From the NCBI GenBank assembly GCA_963744575.1, contig CAVUUF010000014.1, positions 372,001 to 436,000 on the forward strand: a stretch of DNA of 64,000 nucleotides. Direction: 5' to 3'. This DNA is from Palsa-504 sp963744575 (GTDB taxonomy: Bacteria > Actinomycetota > Actinomycetes > Streptosporangiales > Streptosporangiaceae). The notes below the pieces were generated by a model. The model did not search any database. It was not told where the DNA came from and worked only from the letters and a program-made list of their open reading frames with translations. Below are positions 30,099 to 39,200 of the stretch, piece after piece. The position numbers and the translations under genes were made by a program. The number at the start of each line of letters is the position of its first letter. Position 1 is the first letter of the stretch.

Positions 30099-30173
30099 AT
30101 AGGGGAGGGGCCTGAATGTGAAAACATGCGCCGAGCCCGCCGACTCGTCATCGAGGTGACGATGCAGCTCTGA
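30099..30173 (+). repeat. Left copy of a 75-base direct repeat flanking the 30-42 kb island
   Basis: It aligns without gaps to 41917-41991 with roughly three quarters of bases identical by eye. Read as codons it ends in a shared peptide tail (RRL-IE-TMQL then stop), and many differences fall at third codon positions. The rest of the 416-base gap (30049-30464) before the LuxR gene shows no gene; it should hold the LuxR promoter, but no convincing -35/-10 pair could be picked out. Confidence 0.6.
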
Positions 30174-30464
30174 CACCTACCAAGGGTAGCGGTCTGTTCC
30201 CTGCTGCCGGGCGGGAGCGACGGCCACGGCAACCCTGCCTCTATCGCGGCGTGCCCAGCGGGCACCCTACTTCCCGCGACGCGGCGCCCGGGCAGGCCGG
30301 AGTGCTGGGATACGCCGCCTTCCGGATTCTCATTCTGCTTGAAAGAATAGCCGTGACAACCTTTGCCGTCTGGTGTCCGGGCGGCGTCGATCCGGCGCCC
30401 GCATTTCCGGCTGCCCGGTCTTGCCGTGATGGTCGGGAATGAAGCGGCCCAGGCAGGAGGGCTC

Positions 30465-33128
30465 ATGAATGGCGGCTTCCCGCGTGCGGCGGGCGAGTGG
30501 ACCCTGGTGGGCCGGGAAGAGGAACACGCTTTCGTCGTGGATGCCTTGCGGCGGGGCCGGGGCGGGGTGATGGTGGCGGGCGCGGCCGGGGTGGGCAAGA
30601 GCCGGCTGGCCCGTGAGGCACTGGGCTCGGTGGCCGGCGCGGGCAGGGGGTGCCATGTCGAGTGGGTGCTGGCCACCCGGGCCGCGGCATCGATCCCGTT
30701 GGGCGCCGTTGCTCACCTGCTGGCGGGTGATGACCTGCAGATGCCAGCGGACCGGCTGAGCCTGTTCCGGTCCGCGGCTCGGGAGTTGCGGGCGCGGGCC
30801 AGGGGCCATCGTCTGCTGCTTGGCGTCGATGACGCGCATCTGCTTGATCCGGGTTCGGCGGCGCTGGTGCTCTACCTAGCTTCTCATGACGTGGCGACGG
30901 TGGTGTGCACGGTGCGCAGCGGTGATGCGTGGCCGGACGCGATCGTGGCCTTGTGGAAGGAGGGGTACGCCGTCCGTCTGGATCTGCAGGCGCTGGCCGA
31001 GGAGGAGGTGGCCCAGCTGCTGGAGACGGTCCTGGGCGGGCCGGTCGAACGCCAGTGCCGCCGCTGGGCGTTCGACCGGAGCGATGGCAATCCGCTGTTC
31101 CTGCGCGAGCTGGTGACCGGGGCCCTGGAGGCGGGCGCCTTGCGCCAGACGGGCGGGCTGTGGCGGCGCACGGCGCAGGCGGGGCTCTCGGCCCGCCTGG
31201 TTGAGCTGGTGGAATCCAGGCTGGCCGGGCTGGCGGTCTCCCAGCGGCAGGCGCTGGAGGTGATCGCCTTGGGCGAGCCGCTGCCCCTGGCGGTTCTGCG
31301 CCGTGTGGTGGCCGGGCCGGAGGTCACCGGGCTGGAGGCCAAGGGCCTGATCAGCGCTGCCCCCGCGGCCGATGGGCTGGAGGTCCGCCTGGGCCACCCG
31401 CTGTACGGGGAGGTGGTCCGCCGGGAGGTCGGGGCGGTCCGGGCCGCTGCCATCCGCCGGGGCCTGGCCGATGCCCTGCAGGCGGACCTGCGCCGGCCCG
31501 GCGACCTGCTGCGGGTGGTGACCTGGCGGCTGGAAGCCGGGGAGCAGGTGGCCGATCCCGGGCTGCTGACGGCCGCCGCCCAGCAGGCCGCACGGGTGTT
31601 CGACCATGGCCTGGCGGCCCGCATCGGTCAGGCTGCCATCGAGGCAGGCGCCGGGCTGCCCGCGGTTCTGGTGTATGCCGGCTCCCGCCGGACCCAGGGC
31701 AACTACGAAGCGGCCGAAGCGGTCCTGGGCGAGGTGGAATCCGCCGCGCGGTCCTCCCCGCTCGCGCGCCCCTACCTGTTCTTGCGCCTGGCCACGCTGC
31801 AGTGGGGGCTGGGCGATGTGGGCCGGGCCGAAGACCTCATCACCCGGGCAGGCGGCTGGCGGCAAGACCCGCAATGGCGGCACTGGGTAGGCAACCAGCA
31901 GGTGCTGCTGTGGTCCACCACCGGCCAGTTCGAGTCAGCCGTGGCGGCGGGCCTTCCGCTGCTCCGCGAAGCGGAAGGCCCCACCCGGCTGTCCACTGCG
32001 GTGGCCGTTGCCTTCGCCTTGCATTACGCCGGCCGCGGGCGCCAGGCGCTGTCCCTGGCCGCGGAGGCGATGGCGGACCCGGAAAGCATTACAGCGGTCG
32101 AGTGGCCGCCAGAGGCCATGTGGGCCCTGGTGGCCCTGGACTGCGGCATCGACTGGGATGATGCCAGAGACCGCCTGGCCAGCATCCACCAGGAGGCCTG
32201 CCGGAGCGGGAACGACATCGTGGCCAGCTGGGCCGAGCTGCTGCTGGGCCGGGAGGCGCTGGGGCGGGGCAAGGTGATCACCGCCGGGCGCTGGCTGCGG
32301 GAGGCGGCCAGTCACCTGGAGGAATACGACCCTCGGACCCTGCTGCCCTCTTGTTTCTCCCTGCTCTGCGTGGCCGAGGCCATGGCCGGGCACGGGCCGG
32401 AGGCGCAGGACGCCCTGGCCAGGGCCAGCACGGCACGCGGCGGACGGCCGGGCATCTGGCTGGGCAGCGACGAGCTGGCCCTGGCCCGGGTCTGGGCCGC
32501 GGCGTCGGCCGGTGAGACCTCACGGGCCCAGCAGCTCGCCCGGGCCCATGCGCACTCGTGCCCGCAGGCGCCGCTGACCGCTGCCCTGTTCCTGCACGAG
32601 GCCCTGCGCACGGGCGGCCCTGCCGCCGAGGTGGCTCCTCCGCTGCGCCGCGCCGCCGACCGCACCGACAGCCCGCTCGCTCATGCCTGCGCGGATCACG
32701 CCGAGGCCATGGCGGCCGGGGACGCGACCGGGGCGGAACAGGCCAGCCGGGCCTTTGCGGCCATCGGTGCCCTGCTGCGGGCCGCCGAGGCCGCTGGCCA
32801 TGCCGCCGTGATCCACGACCGGGCCGGCCTGCGCGGCCCGGCCCGGGCGGCCGCCGCCTCCAGCGCGTCCCTGGCCGGCGCCTGCGAGGGAGCCCGGACC
32901 CCCGGGCTCGGCGCCATCCGTGCTCCCTCGCTCAGCCACCGGGAGGCCGAGGTGGCCGCCCTCGCGGCCCGGGGGCTGGCCAACGCCGAGATCGCCGAGC
33001 GCCTGGTCCTGTCGGTCCGCACCGTGGAGTCTCACCTGTACCGGGCGGCCACCAAGCTGGGCGTGTCCCGCCGGGAAGACCTCGGGCCCCTGCTGGGCCT
33101 GGCGTCACCTCCCGCAAAAATGCAGTAG
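30465..33128 (+). CDS. Large LuxR family (LAL-type) ATPase regulator
   Basis: An 887-residue regulator. An N-terminal AAA/STAND-like ATPase has Walker A GAAGVGKS (residues 39-46) after the LVGREEE entry motif, and a Walker B-like LLLGVDDAHLLDPGSAALVL. A long TPR-like helical middle follows (for example YAGSRRTQGNYEAAEAVLGE). The C-terminal LuxR helix-turn-helix is LSHREAEVAALAARGLANAE then IAERLVLSVRTVESHLYRAA. Such LAL/MalT-like proteins activate operons when bound to an inducer and ATP. GGAGG precedes the ATG at 30465. A TGCAGTAG palindrome overlaps its stop codon and recurs twice downstream, a plausible target within the same island. Confidence 0.93.
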   Translation: MNGGFPRAAGEWTLVGREEEHAFVVDALRRGRGGVMVAGAAGVGKSRLAREALGSVAGAGRGCHVEWVLATRAAASIPLGAVAHLLAGDDLQMPADRLSLFRSAARELRARARGHRLLLGVDDAHLLDPGSAALVLYLASHDVATVVCTVRSGDAWPDAIVALWKEGYAVRLDLQALAEEEVAQLLETVLGGPVERQCRRWAFDRSDGNPLFLRELVTGALEAGALRQTGGLWRRTAQAGLSARLVELVESRLAGLAVSQRQALEVIALGEPLPLAVLRRVVAGPEVTGLEAKGLISAAPAADGLEVRLGHPLYGEVVRREVGAVRAAAIRRGLADALQADLRRPGDLLRVVTWRLEAGEQVADPGLLTAAAQQAARVFDHGLAARIGQAAIEAGAGLPAVLVYAGSRRTQGNYEAAEAVLGEVESAARSSPLARPYLFLRLATLQWGLGDVGRAEDLITRAGGWRQDPQWRHWVGNQQVLLWSTTGQFESAVAAGLPLLREAEGPTRLSTAVAVAFALHYAGRGRQALSLAAEAMADPESITAVEWPPEAMWALVALDCGIDWDDARDRLASIHQEACRSGNDIVASWAELLLGREALGRGKVITAGRWLREAASHLEEYDPRTLLPSCFSLLCVAEAMAGHGPEAQDALARASTARGGRPGIWLGSDELALARVWAAASAGETSRAQQLARAHAHSCPQAPLTAALFLHEALRTGGPAAEVAPPLRRAADRTDSPLAHACADHAEAMAAGDATGAEQASRAFAAIGALLRAAEAAGHAAVIHDRAGLRGPARAAAASSASLAGACEGARTPGLGAIRAPSLSHREAEVAALAARGLANAEIAERLVLSVRTVESHLYRAATKLGVSRREDLGPLLGLASPPAKMQ

Positions 33129-33140
33129 CCGACTACTGCA
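33121..33140. promoter_or_regulatory. TGCAGTAG palindrome, copy A
   Basis: TGCAGTAGCCGACTACTGCA has perfect 8-base arms around a CCGA centre. It overlaps the stop codon of the LuxR gene and precedes the small sigma-like gene by 35 bases. Two more copies exist at 34715 and 35162. It is probably an operator, though a hairpin role in mRNA is possible. Confidence 0.6.
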
Positions 33141-33175
33141 GCGATCTCGCCCCCGGCCGGCTCACACTGGGTCGC

Positions 33176-33424
33176 GTGGAGATGGAGGAGGCCCTGGCCC
33201 GGTTGCCGGTGGCTCTGGCGGCCGCGCTGCGGCTTCGCCGGGCCGGCGCCGATGACGTCCTGATCGCGCAGGCCCTTGGCATCGACCCGGAGGGTGTCGA
33301 GACCCTGATCAGCCTGGCCGAGGCAAAGCTGCGCGGGATCATGAGCCGGCAGCCCCGCGCACGAGGGGCCCCAGGCAACCCCGCCATCACCCACACAGAC
33401 CATCAACAGGAAGGTGCGGAGTGA
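33176..33424 (+). CDS. Small sigma-70 region 4-like DNA-binding protein
   Basis: An 82-residue protein (GTG start, or ATG at 33182). Residues 5-55 read LARLPVALAAALRLRRAGAD followed by VLIAQALGIDPEGVETLISLAEAKL, the helix pattern of sigma factor region 4.2 (LP-x-x-A-L, I-x-x-ALGI, V-x-x-x-L-S-A-x-x-L). Regions 2 and 3 are absent, so it cannot be a complete sigma factor. It might be a transcription co-factor or a remnant. It lies 47 bases after the LuxR gene, separated by palindrome copy A. The tail is disordered. Confidence 0.55.
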   Translation: MEMEEALARLPVALAAALRLRRAGADDVLIAQALGIDPEGVETLISLAEAKLRGIMSRQPRARGAPGNPAITHTDHQQEGAE

Positions 33425-33613
33425 CCAGCACCGCTCCTCGATCCGGGCCCCGTCCGCCTGCGTGCGGTTGCGTGCCGCGCTGGCAGGCGTGCTGGCACTG
33501 GTCACATGCCGTGCGGACCCGGCCCATGGCGCACAATCCGCGGTGGCGACCCGTGACCTCCGGAGAGATCCGCAGGCCACCCGGGCCGTTACCGCAACAC
33601 GGAAGGACATGAG

Positions 33614-33939
33614 ATGGACCGATCCCAGGCCCCCGCGGGGCATGGCGGCGCAGCCCGTGGCTGGCGTGCCTGGCGCTGGCGTGTGCTGTGGCGTGCGTCG
33701 TCGTCATGACCGGCCCGGCGGCCGCCAGGGCGGCCCAGCACCGGCGCTCCGCTCAGCTGGTGCGCACCGTCACTGCCCGCATCGCAGCGGCGGGCAATGC
33801 CTACTCCTTCGTAGCCAACAGCAGCGCCGACTTGGTGACCGAGTACGCGAGGAGGGCCGACGGGGACGTGGCGCCGGTCGCCACCATCAAGGGACCCAGA
33901 ACCGGGCTCAACGCCCTTATGGCGTGGTCGTGGCCCCGT
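33614..33939 (+). pseudogene. Truncated, frameshifted secreted beta-propeller (NHL-like) protein
   Basis: An ATG at 33614 begins a basic N-terminus (MDRSQAPAGHGG), while the matching hydrophobic signal core (PWLACLALACAVACVVVMTG) and the rest lie in another frame. A one-base frameshift around 33650-33660 would join them. The continuing frame reads GNAYSFVANSSADLVTEYAR and DGDVAPVATIKGPRTGLNAL. This is one blade of the repeat found in secreted cell-surface proteins of the form VANSGSNSVTVYAPGASGNV. Only one blade is left of a family that normally has several. It then runs into unrelated sequence up to the next gene at 34130. The 33425-34129 gap holds nothing else I can support. Confidence 0.5.
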
Positions 33940-34129
33940 TACCACTGCTTCACGGACATCTTCACGCGCGGTTGCGCCGGAGCCGGAGCCCACCGGCGGC
34001 GCTTGACAGCCGGCCACAGGCAAGGGACATTCTCGCCGGACCCGATGGGCCGCCGTGTCGCGGCGGGCTCAGCCGAGCGGGCACACAGGGGCCGGTTGTC
34101 GACGGCCCGCGGTGAAGGGAGCGACAACG

Positions 34130-34609
34130 ATGCGGAACGCCCTGCAGGCCGTCCCCTTCGCCGGCCTGACCGGCCTGGTGATCGCCACGGTCGTCGACGT
34201 GCTGGCCGGCGGCCGCGGCGGTTTCGGGAACACTCTGCTGGAGAATTCGGTCTTCTGGTTGATCGGCATCCAGGGCTGCATCATCGGCTCCGGTCACCTG
34301 TTCTTCCCGGATCCGATCGCGGATTCGATCGGCTGGCCCCGCGGCAGCCCGTTCCAATGGGAGGTAGGGCTGGCCAGCCTCTCCTACGGGGTACTCGGGG
34401 CGCTGGCGCCTGAATCCGGGCCCGAGTGGTGGCTGGCGACGATCGTCGCCTTTGCCGTCTTCTACCTGGGAGCAGCGGCCGGGCACGTCCGGGAGATTGT
34501 CTCCGAGAAAAACCTGTCACCTGGAAATGCCGGCCCCATCCTGCTCTTCGACATCGCCGTGCCGATCTACCTGCTAGTGCTCTACTTCGTGGTCCAGCCC
34601 CATCACTGA
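34130..34609 (+). CDS. Small integral membrane protein (DUF6790-like)
   Basis: A 159-residue protein with four hydrophobic segments: VPFAGLTGLVIATVVDVLAG, SVFWLIGIQGCIIGSGHLFF, VGLASLSYGVLGALA with WWLATIVAFAVFYLGAAAGH, and ILLFDIAVPIYLLVLYFVVQ. The loop PDPIADSIGWPRGSPFQWEV is a recognisable signature of the DUF6790 family. The function is unknown. AAGGGAG lies nine bases before the ATG. It sits alone between the propeller remnant and palindrome copy B. Confidence 0.75.
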   Translation: MRNALQAVPFAGLTGLVIATVVDVLAGGRGGFGNTLLENSVFWLIGIQGCIIGSGHLFFPDPIADSIGWPRGSPFQWEVGLASLSYGVLGALAPESGPEWWLATIVAFAVFYLGAAAGHVREIVSEKNLSPGNAGPILLFDIAVPIYLLVLYFVVQPHH

Positions 34610-34714
34610 GGCCGGTCAACAACCAGCGGGCGTCCCAGCTGTTCGTGGCCGGCCGCCCGAGCCGGGCGGGCCGCGGCCCCGACAGGACCAGCGGCCGGCG
34701 GCAACAACCGGAAA

Positions 34715-34734
34715 TGCAGTAGCCGACTACTGCA
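34715..34734. promoter_or_regulatory. TGCAGTAG palindrome, copy B
   Basis: It is identical to copy A over all 20 bases (TGCAGTAGCCGACTACTGCA) and lies 73 bases upstream of the 83-residue gene at 34808. The next bases (CAGACGCCGGCCCCGG) also resemble those after copy C. Confidence 0.6.
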
Positions 34735-34807
34735 GACGCCGGCCCCGGCGGTTGGAACCTTTCAACTGGCCCAAACGGCGATCACAACCGATCCCCGGGG
34801 AGGAGCC

Positions 34808-35059
34808 ATGGATAGATTCGCCGGGACTCCGGAGCGTCCGTCGAAGGTCGCGGTGAGTGCCAGCAGTCCCGTCATCATCGCCAAGGCCTACACCACAAAT
34901 CTGGTGGCGGTGATCCAGGACACGAGTCAGGAGAACTTCGCGCCCGTCATACTCTGGCCCCATTCGGTCGCCGAGGCTCCGTTCACGCCGTGGTCGCTGC
35001 ATGATCTCGGCGGCGGCAGTTATCAGGTCGCGCCCGGAACGAACCTCAAGGGAGCCTAG
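34808..35059 (+). CDS. Small protein of unknown function
   Basis: An 83-residue protein beginning MDRFAGTPERPSKVAVSASS, with a GGGGAGGAG ribosome binding site. It is rich in beta-forming residues (VIIAKAYTTNLVAVIQD, FAPVILWPHSVAEAPFTPWS) and ends YQVAPGTNLKGA. It has no signal peptide or membrane segment. The composition suggests a small beta-sandwich. It is the first gene after palindrome copy B, so it may be a target of the island regulator. Family unknown. Confidence 0.6.
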   Translation: MDRFAGTPERPSKVAVSASSPVIIAKAYTTNLVAVIQDTSQENFAPVILWPHSVAEAPFTPWSLHDLGGGSYQVAPGTNLKGA

Positions 35060-35107
35060 ATGTAGCCCACGGCTGTTATCGGCCTGACGGCTGGCACGAG
35101 CACCACG

Positions 35108-35302
35108 AGCAGAGAAGATCTCGGGCCACTGCTGGGCTTGTGTCTCACCTTCCGCGATAAATGCAGTAGTCGGCTACTGCAGACTTCCCCGGCCCCGTAG
35201 CCCACAGTGGGTCACGTGGAGATGAAGAAGGCCCTGCCTGCGCCGGTAGGTGTTGTGCGTGCGGAGCACGGCCGGGTGACGGCCCCGCATCTGAGCAGGT
35301 AG
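35108..35302 (+). pseudogene. Decayed duplicate of the luxR 3' end, palindrome and sigma-like gene start
   Basis: This stretch copies 33068-33210 in order. The reading REDLGPLLGL matches the last residues of the LuxR protein; then comes an altered tail, the palindrome (copy C), a GTGGAGATGAAGAAGGCCCTG-like start matching the small sigma-like gene, and a stop after 28 codons (35216-35302). It is a remnant of a tandem or segmental duplication and is not expected to be functional as protein. The palindrome and the spacing to the next gene may still act as a promoter element for the SDR at 35344. Confidence 0.6.
35162..35181. promoter_or_regulatory. TGCAGTAG palindrome, copy C
   Basis: TGCAGTAGTCGGCTACTGCA keeps both 8-base arms perfectly while the centre has changed from CCGA to TCGG. 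The surrounding duplicated sequence is much more diverged than the arms, which suggests selection on the arms. The SDR operon starts 162 bases downstream. Confidence 0.6.
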
Positions 35303-35343
35303 ACAGCTTCTTCCCTGGCCAGCGGTTGCGGTAGGAGGTCTGG

Positions 35344-36207
35344 ATGACGGACAACCAGCTGGTATGGCTGATCACGGGTGCCTCCAGCGGCGTCGGGTGC
35401 GCGCTGGCCGCGCAGGTAAGCCAGGCAGGTGACATTGTGGTCGGCACCTTCCGCCGCCCGGAGCAGGCCGGCGCCTTCACCGGCTCTGGCGCGGGCCGCT
35501 GCCGCGGTGTGGTCGCCGACGTCACCGATGCCGGGCAGGTGGAGGCGGCCGTTGCGCTCGCCGCCGCGGTGGCGGGGCGCATCGATGTGGTGATCAACGC
35601 CGCCGGGTACGCGGTGGTGGGTGCGGTCGAGGAATTGACCGACGCGGAGATGCTGGCCCAGCTCAACGTCAACCTGTTCGGCGCGCACCGGGTGATCCGC
35701 GCCGCGCTGCCGTGGCTGCGCGCCGCCGACGGCGGCACCATCGTGAACGTCAGCTCGGTGGCCGGCCAGGTCGGGTACCCGGGACTGGGCGGCTACGACG
35801 CGAGCAAGGCGGGCCTGGAGCTGTTGTCCGAAGCGCTGCGCGGCGAGGTCGCCCCGCTCGGCATAAAGGTGATCATCGTTGAGCCAGGCAACATCCGGAC
35901 CGAGTGGGCCGGCCGGTACATGACGTTCGCCGAGCGCCGGATCGACTGCTACGCCGGCACCGCCGGCGCCTCCCGGTCATTTTTCACCCAGCTGCACGGG
36001 CATCAGGAAGGAGATCCCGATGTCGTGGCGGCCGCGATCCGCGATGCCGTCGCCGGCCAGGATCCGCCTCTTCGCCTGGTGATCGGCGACGACGCCCTCC
36101 AGTGGATCTCCGGCAAGATCCAGCAGCAGCTAGCCGAGCTCGAGCGCTGGCGACCCTCCGATGCCGCCGGCCGGCTGCGAGCTGAGAAAGAGGACAGCAA
36201 TGTATGA
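35344..36207 (+). CDS. Short-chain dehydrogenase/reductase
   Basis: A 287-residue classical SDR. The NAD(P)-binding motif is TGASSGVGCALA (residues 11-22), NAAGYAVVG follows, and the catalytic Ser and Tyr/Lys are in IVNVSSVAGQ and YDASKAG. The first-strand end (GTFRRPEQ) suggests NADP(H). These features fit carbonyl reductases acting on lipids or small ketones; the substrate is unknown. The final codons overlap the start of the 1025-residue protein gene by 8 bases, so they are translationally coupled and probably work together. Confidence 0.88.
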   Translation: MTDNQLVWLITGASSGVGCALAAQVSQAGDIVVGTFRRPEQAGAFTGSGAGRCRGVVADVTDAGQVEAAVALAAAVAGRIDVVINAAGYAVVGAVEELTDAEMLAQLNVNLFGAHRVIRAALPWLRAADGGTIVNVSSVAGQVGYPGLGGYDASKAGLELLSEALRGEVAPLGIKVIIVEPGNIRTEWAGRYMTFAERRIDCYAGTAGASRSFFTQLHGHQEGDPDVVAAAIRDAVAGQDPPLRLVIGDDALQWISGKIQQQLAELERWRPSDAAGRLRAEKEDSNV

Positions 36208-39200
36208 GACTGCGACGCTGCATTTCGACCTCAGCCACCTGTCGCCGGATCAACCGTTCACGCTGCACGCCGGCTCCCGCCGCTATGAGCTGGCCCCGCA
36301 TACCCCGCAGACCCTGGCGCGGTCGCGCCAGGACAATGCGGCGCTGGGGCTGCTGCCAGATGAGCGGGTGACGCATTTCACCGGGCCGGTGCAGCTGCCG
36401 GGACACTGCCCGCTGCTGCTGCGGGTGACCGCGCCCAGACGCCGGGCGGACGACCTGCTGGACCGCCTGGTGCTGACTTCGCTGTACCTGCCGCGCCAGC
36501 ACCGGGCCGCCGCGCTGGCGCGGCAGCGGCAGCGCCTGCAGGACCGACCAATGCCGGTGCCGCCGAAGCTGGCGGCCTTGGGCGCGACCGGGATGGCCGG
36601 GCTGCCACCGGACGACAAAGTGATCATCGACATCGGTGACATGAACGCGGCCCTGGACGCCGCCGCCTCGCTGATCTTTCATCACTCCGAGCTGCTGACC
36701 CTGCAGCCAGGACCGGCCGCGGACATCCTCAACAACGTGATCTATTACGCCGCCGGCATCACCGCGCTGGCAGGCTCGATCCTCAGCCAGTCCCAGGCGC
36801 ACGAGGCGGACCCGGCCAAGCCGAACTGGGTGACCTCCAAGCCGGGCACGGACTGGAAGACGAGCCAGCCGGCCAAGCCGGTCTACGTCTGGTCGGACGC
36901 GACGCTGGAGTATCTGCGCCTGCCGCTGAGCGACGCGCTGAAGCAGGCCAAGAACGACCCCCAGCTGGAGGACCAGTGCTGGACGGTGCAGCCGGGAACC
37001 ACGCAGGTGCCCATGACGGCCGCCCCGGCGGGCGCGGGCCGGACCAGAGATGCCGCGAAGGCTACTTACACGGTGAAGGAGGTCACCCCGCAAAGCGGCG
37101 TCGAGCACGACTTTTCCTATGACCCCGGCACCGCGACCGCGACTATCAGCCTGAAGAACTACTACCTGCGCTGGCTGCAGATCAGCGCCGACCAGTACGG
37201 CCCCGGTGGTGTGAAAATCGGCCAGACCAGCGCACTGGGGCCGCTGTCCCCGGTGGACACGATCATGGCGGTGCCCTTGCCGCCCGACTGGTCAGACTTC
37301 ACGTTCATCTTCGACGAGAAGGCCAGCCGCGCCGTGGTCAGCTTCGGCGGGCTGGGGCAGGCGCCGTTCAAGCTGCCGTACGACTGGCCTGGCATCCTCC
37401 TCACGGCAGTGTTCAACTACGCGGTACCGACGGCCTTCATCGCGCTGGGCGTCGCGGTGGACCAGGCCGGCTCGCAGCTGTCCAAGCTGGCCCAGAGAAT
37501 CTGGCCCAAGATCCTTGCCATGGCGGAGGCCGCCGAAGGCCCGATCGCCGCCGCGACGGGCGGCGGCGTCGGCCTAAAGGACGTCATGCTGGCGATCGGG
37601 AACTGCGCGGGCTCACTGCTGCTGGGCGCCATCGCCAGCAGTGATCAGCTCAAGGAATTCATCGCCGAGGCGATCGGCGAGTCCGTGGTCGAGGAGGCCG
37701 AGCCGTTCGTCGGCTGGGCCGCGTTTGCCATTGGCGCCGCCGCCGACCTCGCCAGCCTGATCGAGACCAGCGTCGAGGTGGCGTGCAGCCCGGCGACCAT
37801 GTCCGTCAGCGTCCAGCGCACCCTGGACGTGACGGTCACAGTCGACCCTGATCCGCGCCACCAGGGCCAGTGGCCCGCCACGGCGACCCATTACACCATC
37901 TCCATCACCTACGACGACGGGCCGGTCCACGCCTACGACGGGCAGCTGAGCCCGACCACCCAGCACGGCCCGATCGCCCGCACCTTCACCGGGCTGCCGT
38001 CGGGCGGGACCATCACCGTGCTGGCTTGCTTCTACTCGGCCACCGGATGGCTGGCCGGGCAGGAAGCATCGAAGCCCATCCCCGCGCAGCCGAACCAGCG
38101 CGGCATACTGGCCGTCCCGGCGTTCGCGATCAAGGAGAACCTGGTCCCGCTGTCGGCGGCCACCACCTACACGCTGAAGGAAAAGCTCGCGTTCCAGTCC
38201 GGCGGCCGCGTCTGGCTCGCCCCGCCGGCCGCCTCGGCGCCCACGGCGACGGTGTCCAGCCTGGACGGCTCCAACGTCGGGGACAACCTCGGGCAGCTCG
38301 GCCAGCTGGCCCTCAACGAGTCCAAGTCCGCGCTCGGCTACTCCTGGGAAGCTTCCGGGCAGGGCGTGCCGCTGGTCGACACCGGTAACCAGCCCTACAC
38401 CGGGCAGGAGTACACCTTCCAGGCGCTCAGCGACGCGGCCGTGCCGCAAAGCGGGCTGAAATTCTCCGGCCACGGCTACATCGGCCGGCCCTGCCTGGCC
38501 TTTCCCCCGGCGACCATGGCCAACCCGCTGGCCGACGGCTTCCTGCTCGAGCCCGGCGAGTCGGGGGACGCGATGCTGCGGGCGGTCTCGCTGACGCCCG
38601 GCCAGCCCCTGATCGCCTCGCCCGGCCAGGCCTACGGCCGGTTCACCGGCGCCCAGGACGACCTGGCCATCCACCCGGCCGGGTACGCGGTGGCGCTGAA
38701 CAACGCCACCGGCAAGCTGCAGGTGCTGCGGCTGACGGCACTGGCCGCCGACGCCAGCGCCCCGAACGCCGCCATCCTCGCCGGGCAGGGCACCCGCCCC
38801 GGGCTGCTGTCCGCCCCGGTCGCGGTGGCCTGCTCGCTGGACAAGATCGCGGTGCTGCAGACCAGCCCGGACCACCCGCAGGGCAGCGTGTGCGCGTTCG
38901 ACGTCAAGGGCAACCCGGTGCACTGCTTCGCCGGCGGCGCCCCGGCCGCGGCCCTGCGCCCGGAGGGCACCGCGCAGGTCGTGGTCGCAGACCTCAGCAT
39001 CGAGGCCAAGGGCTACCTGTACGTGCTGAAATACCTGCAGCCCGCGTCCGGGCCGGTGCTGGCGTCCGACTACCGGCTCGACATCTACAACCCCAACGGC
39101 ACCTTCCTCGCCCAGGTCGCGGGCCTGGCCGCCGCGCGGCTGCAGGTCGACCTGTGGCGCAACCTGTTCACCCTGAACTACGAGATCCTGCCGGGATCCG

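Noticed and set aside
33421..33612. A 63-codon forward frame starting at GTG 33421 that overlaps the sigma-like gene stop
   Set aside because: Its translation is Pro/Arg/Trp-rich without any pattern and it ends before the propeller remnant; not supportable as a gene.
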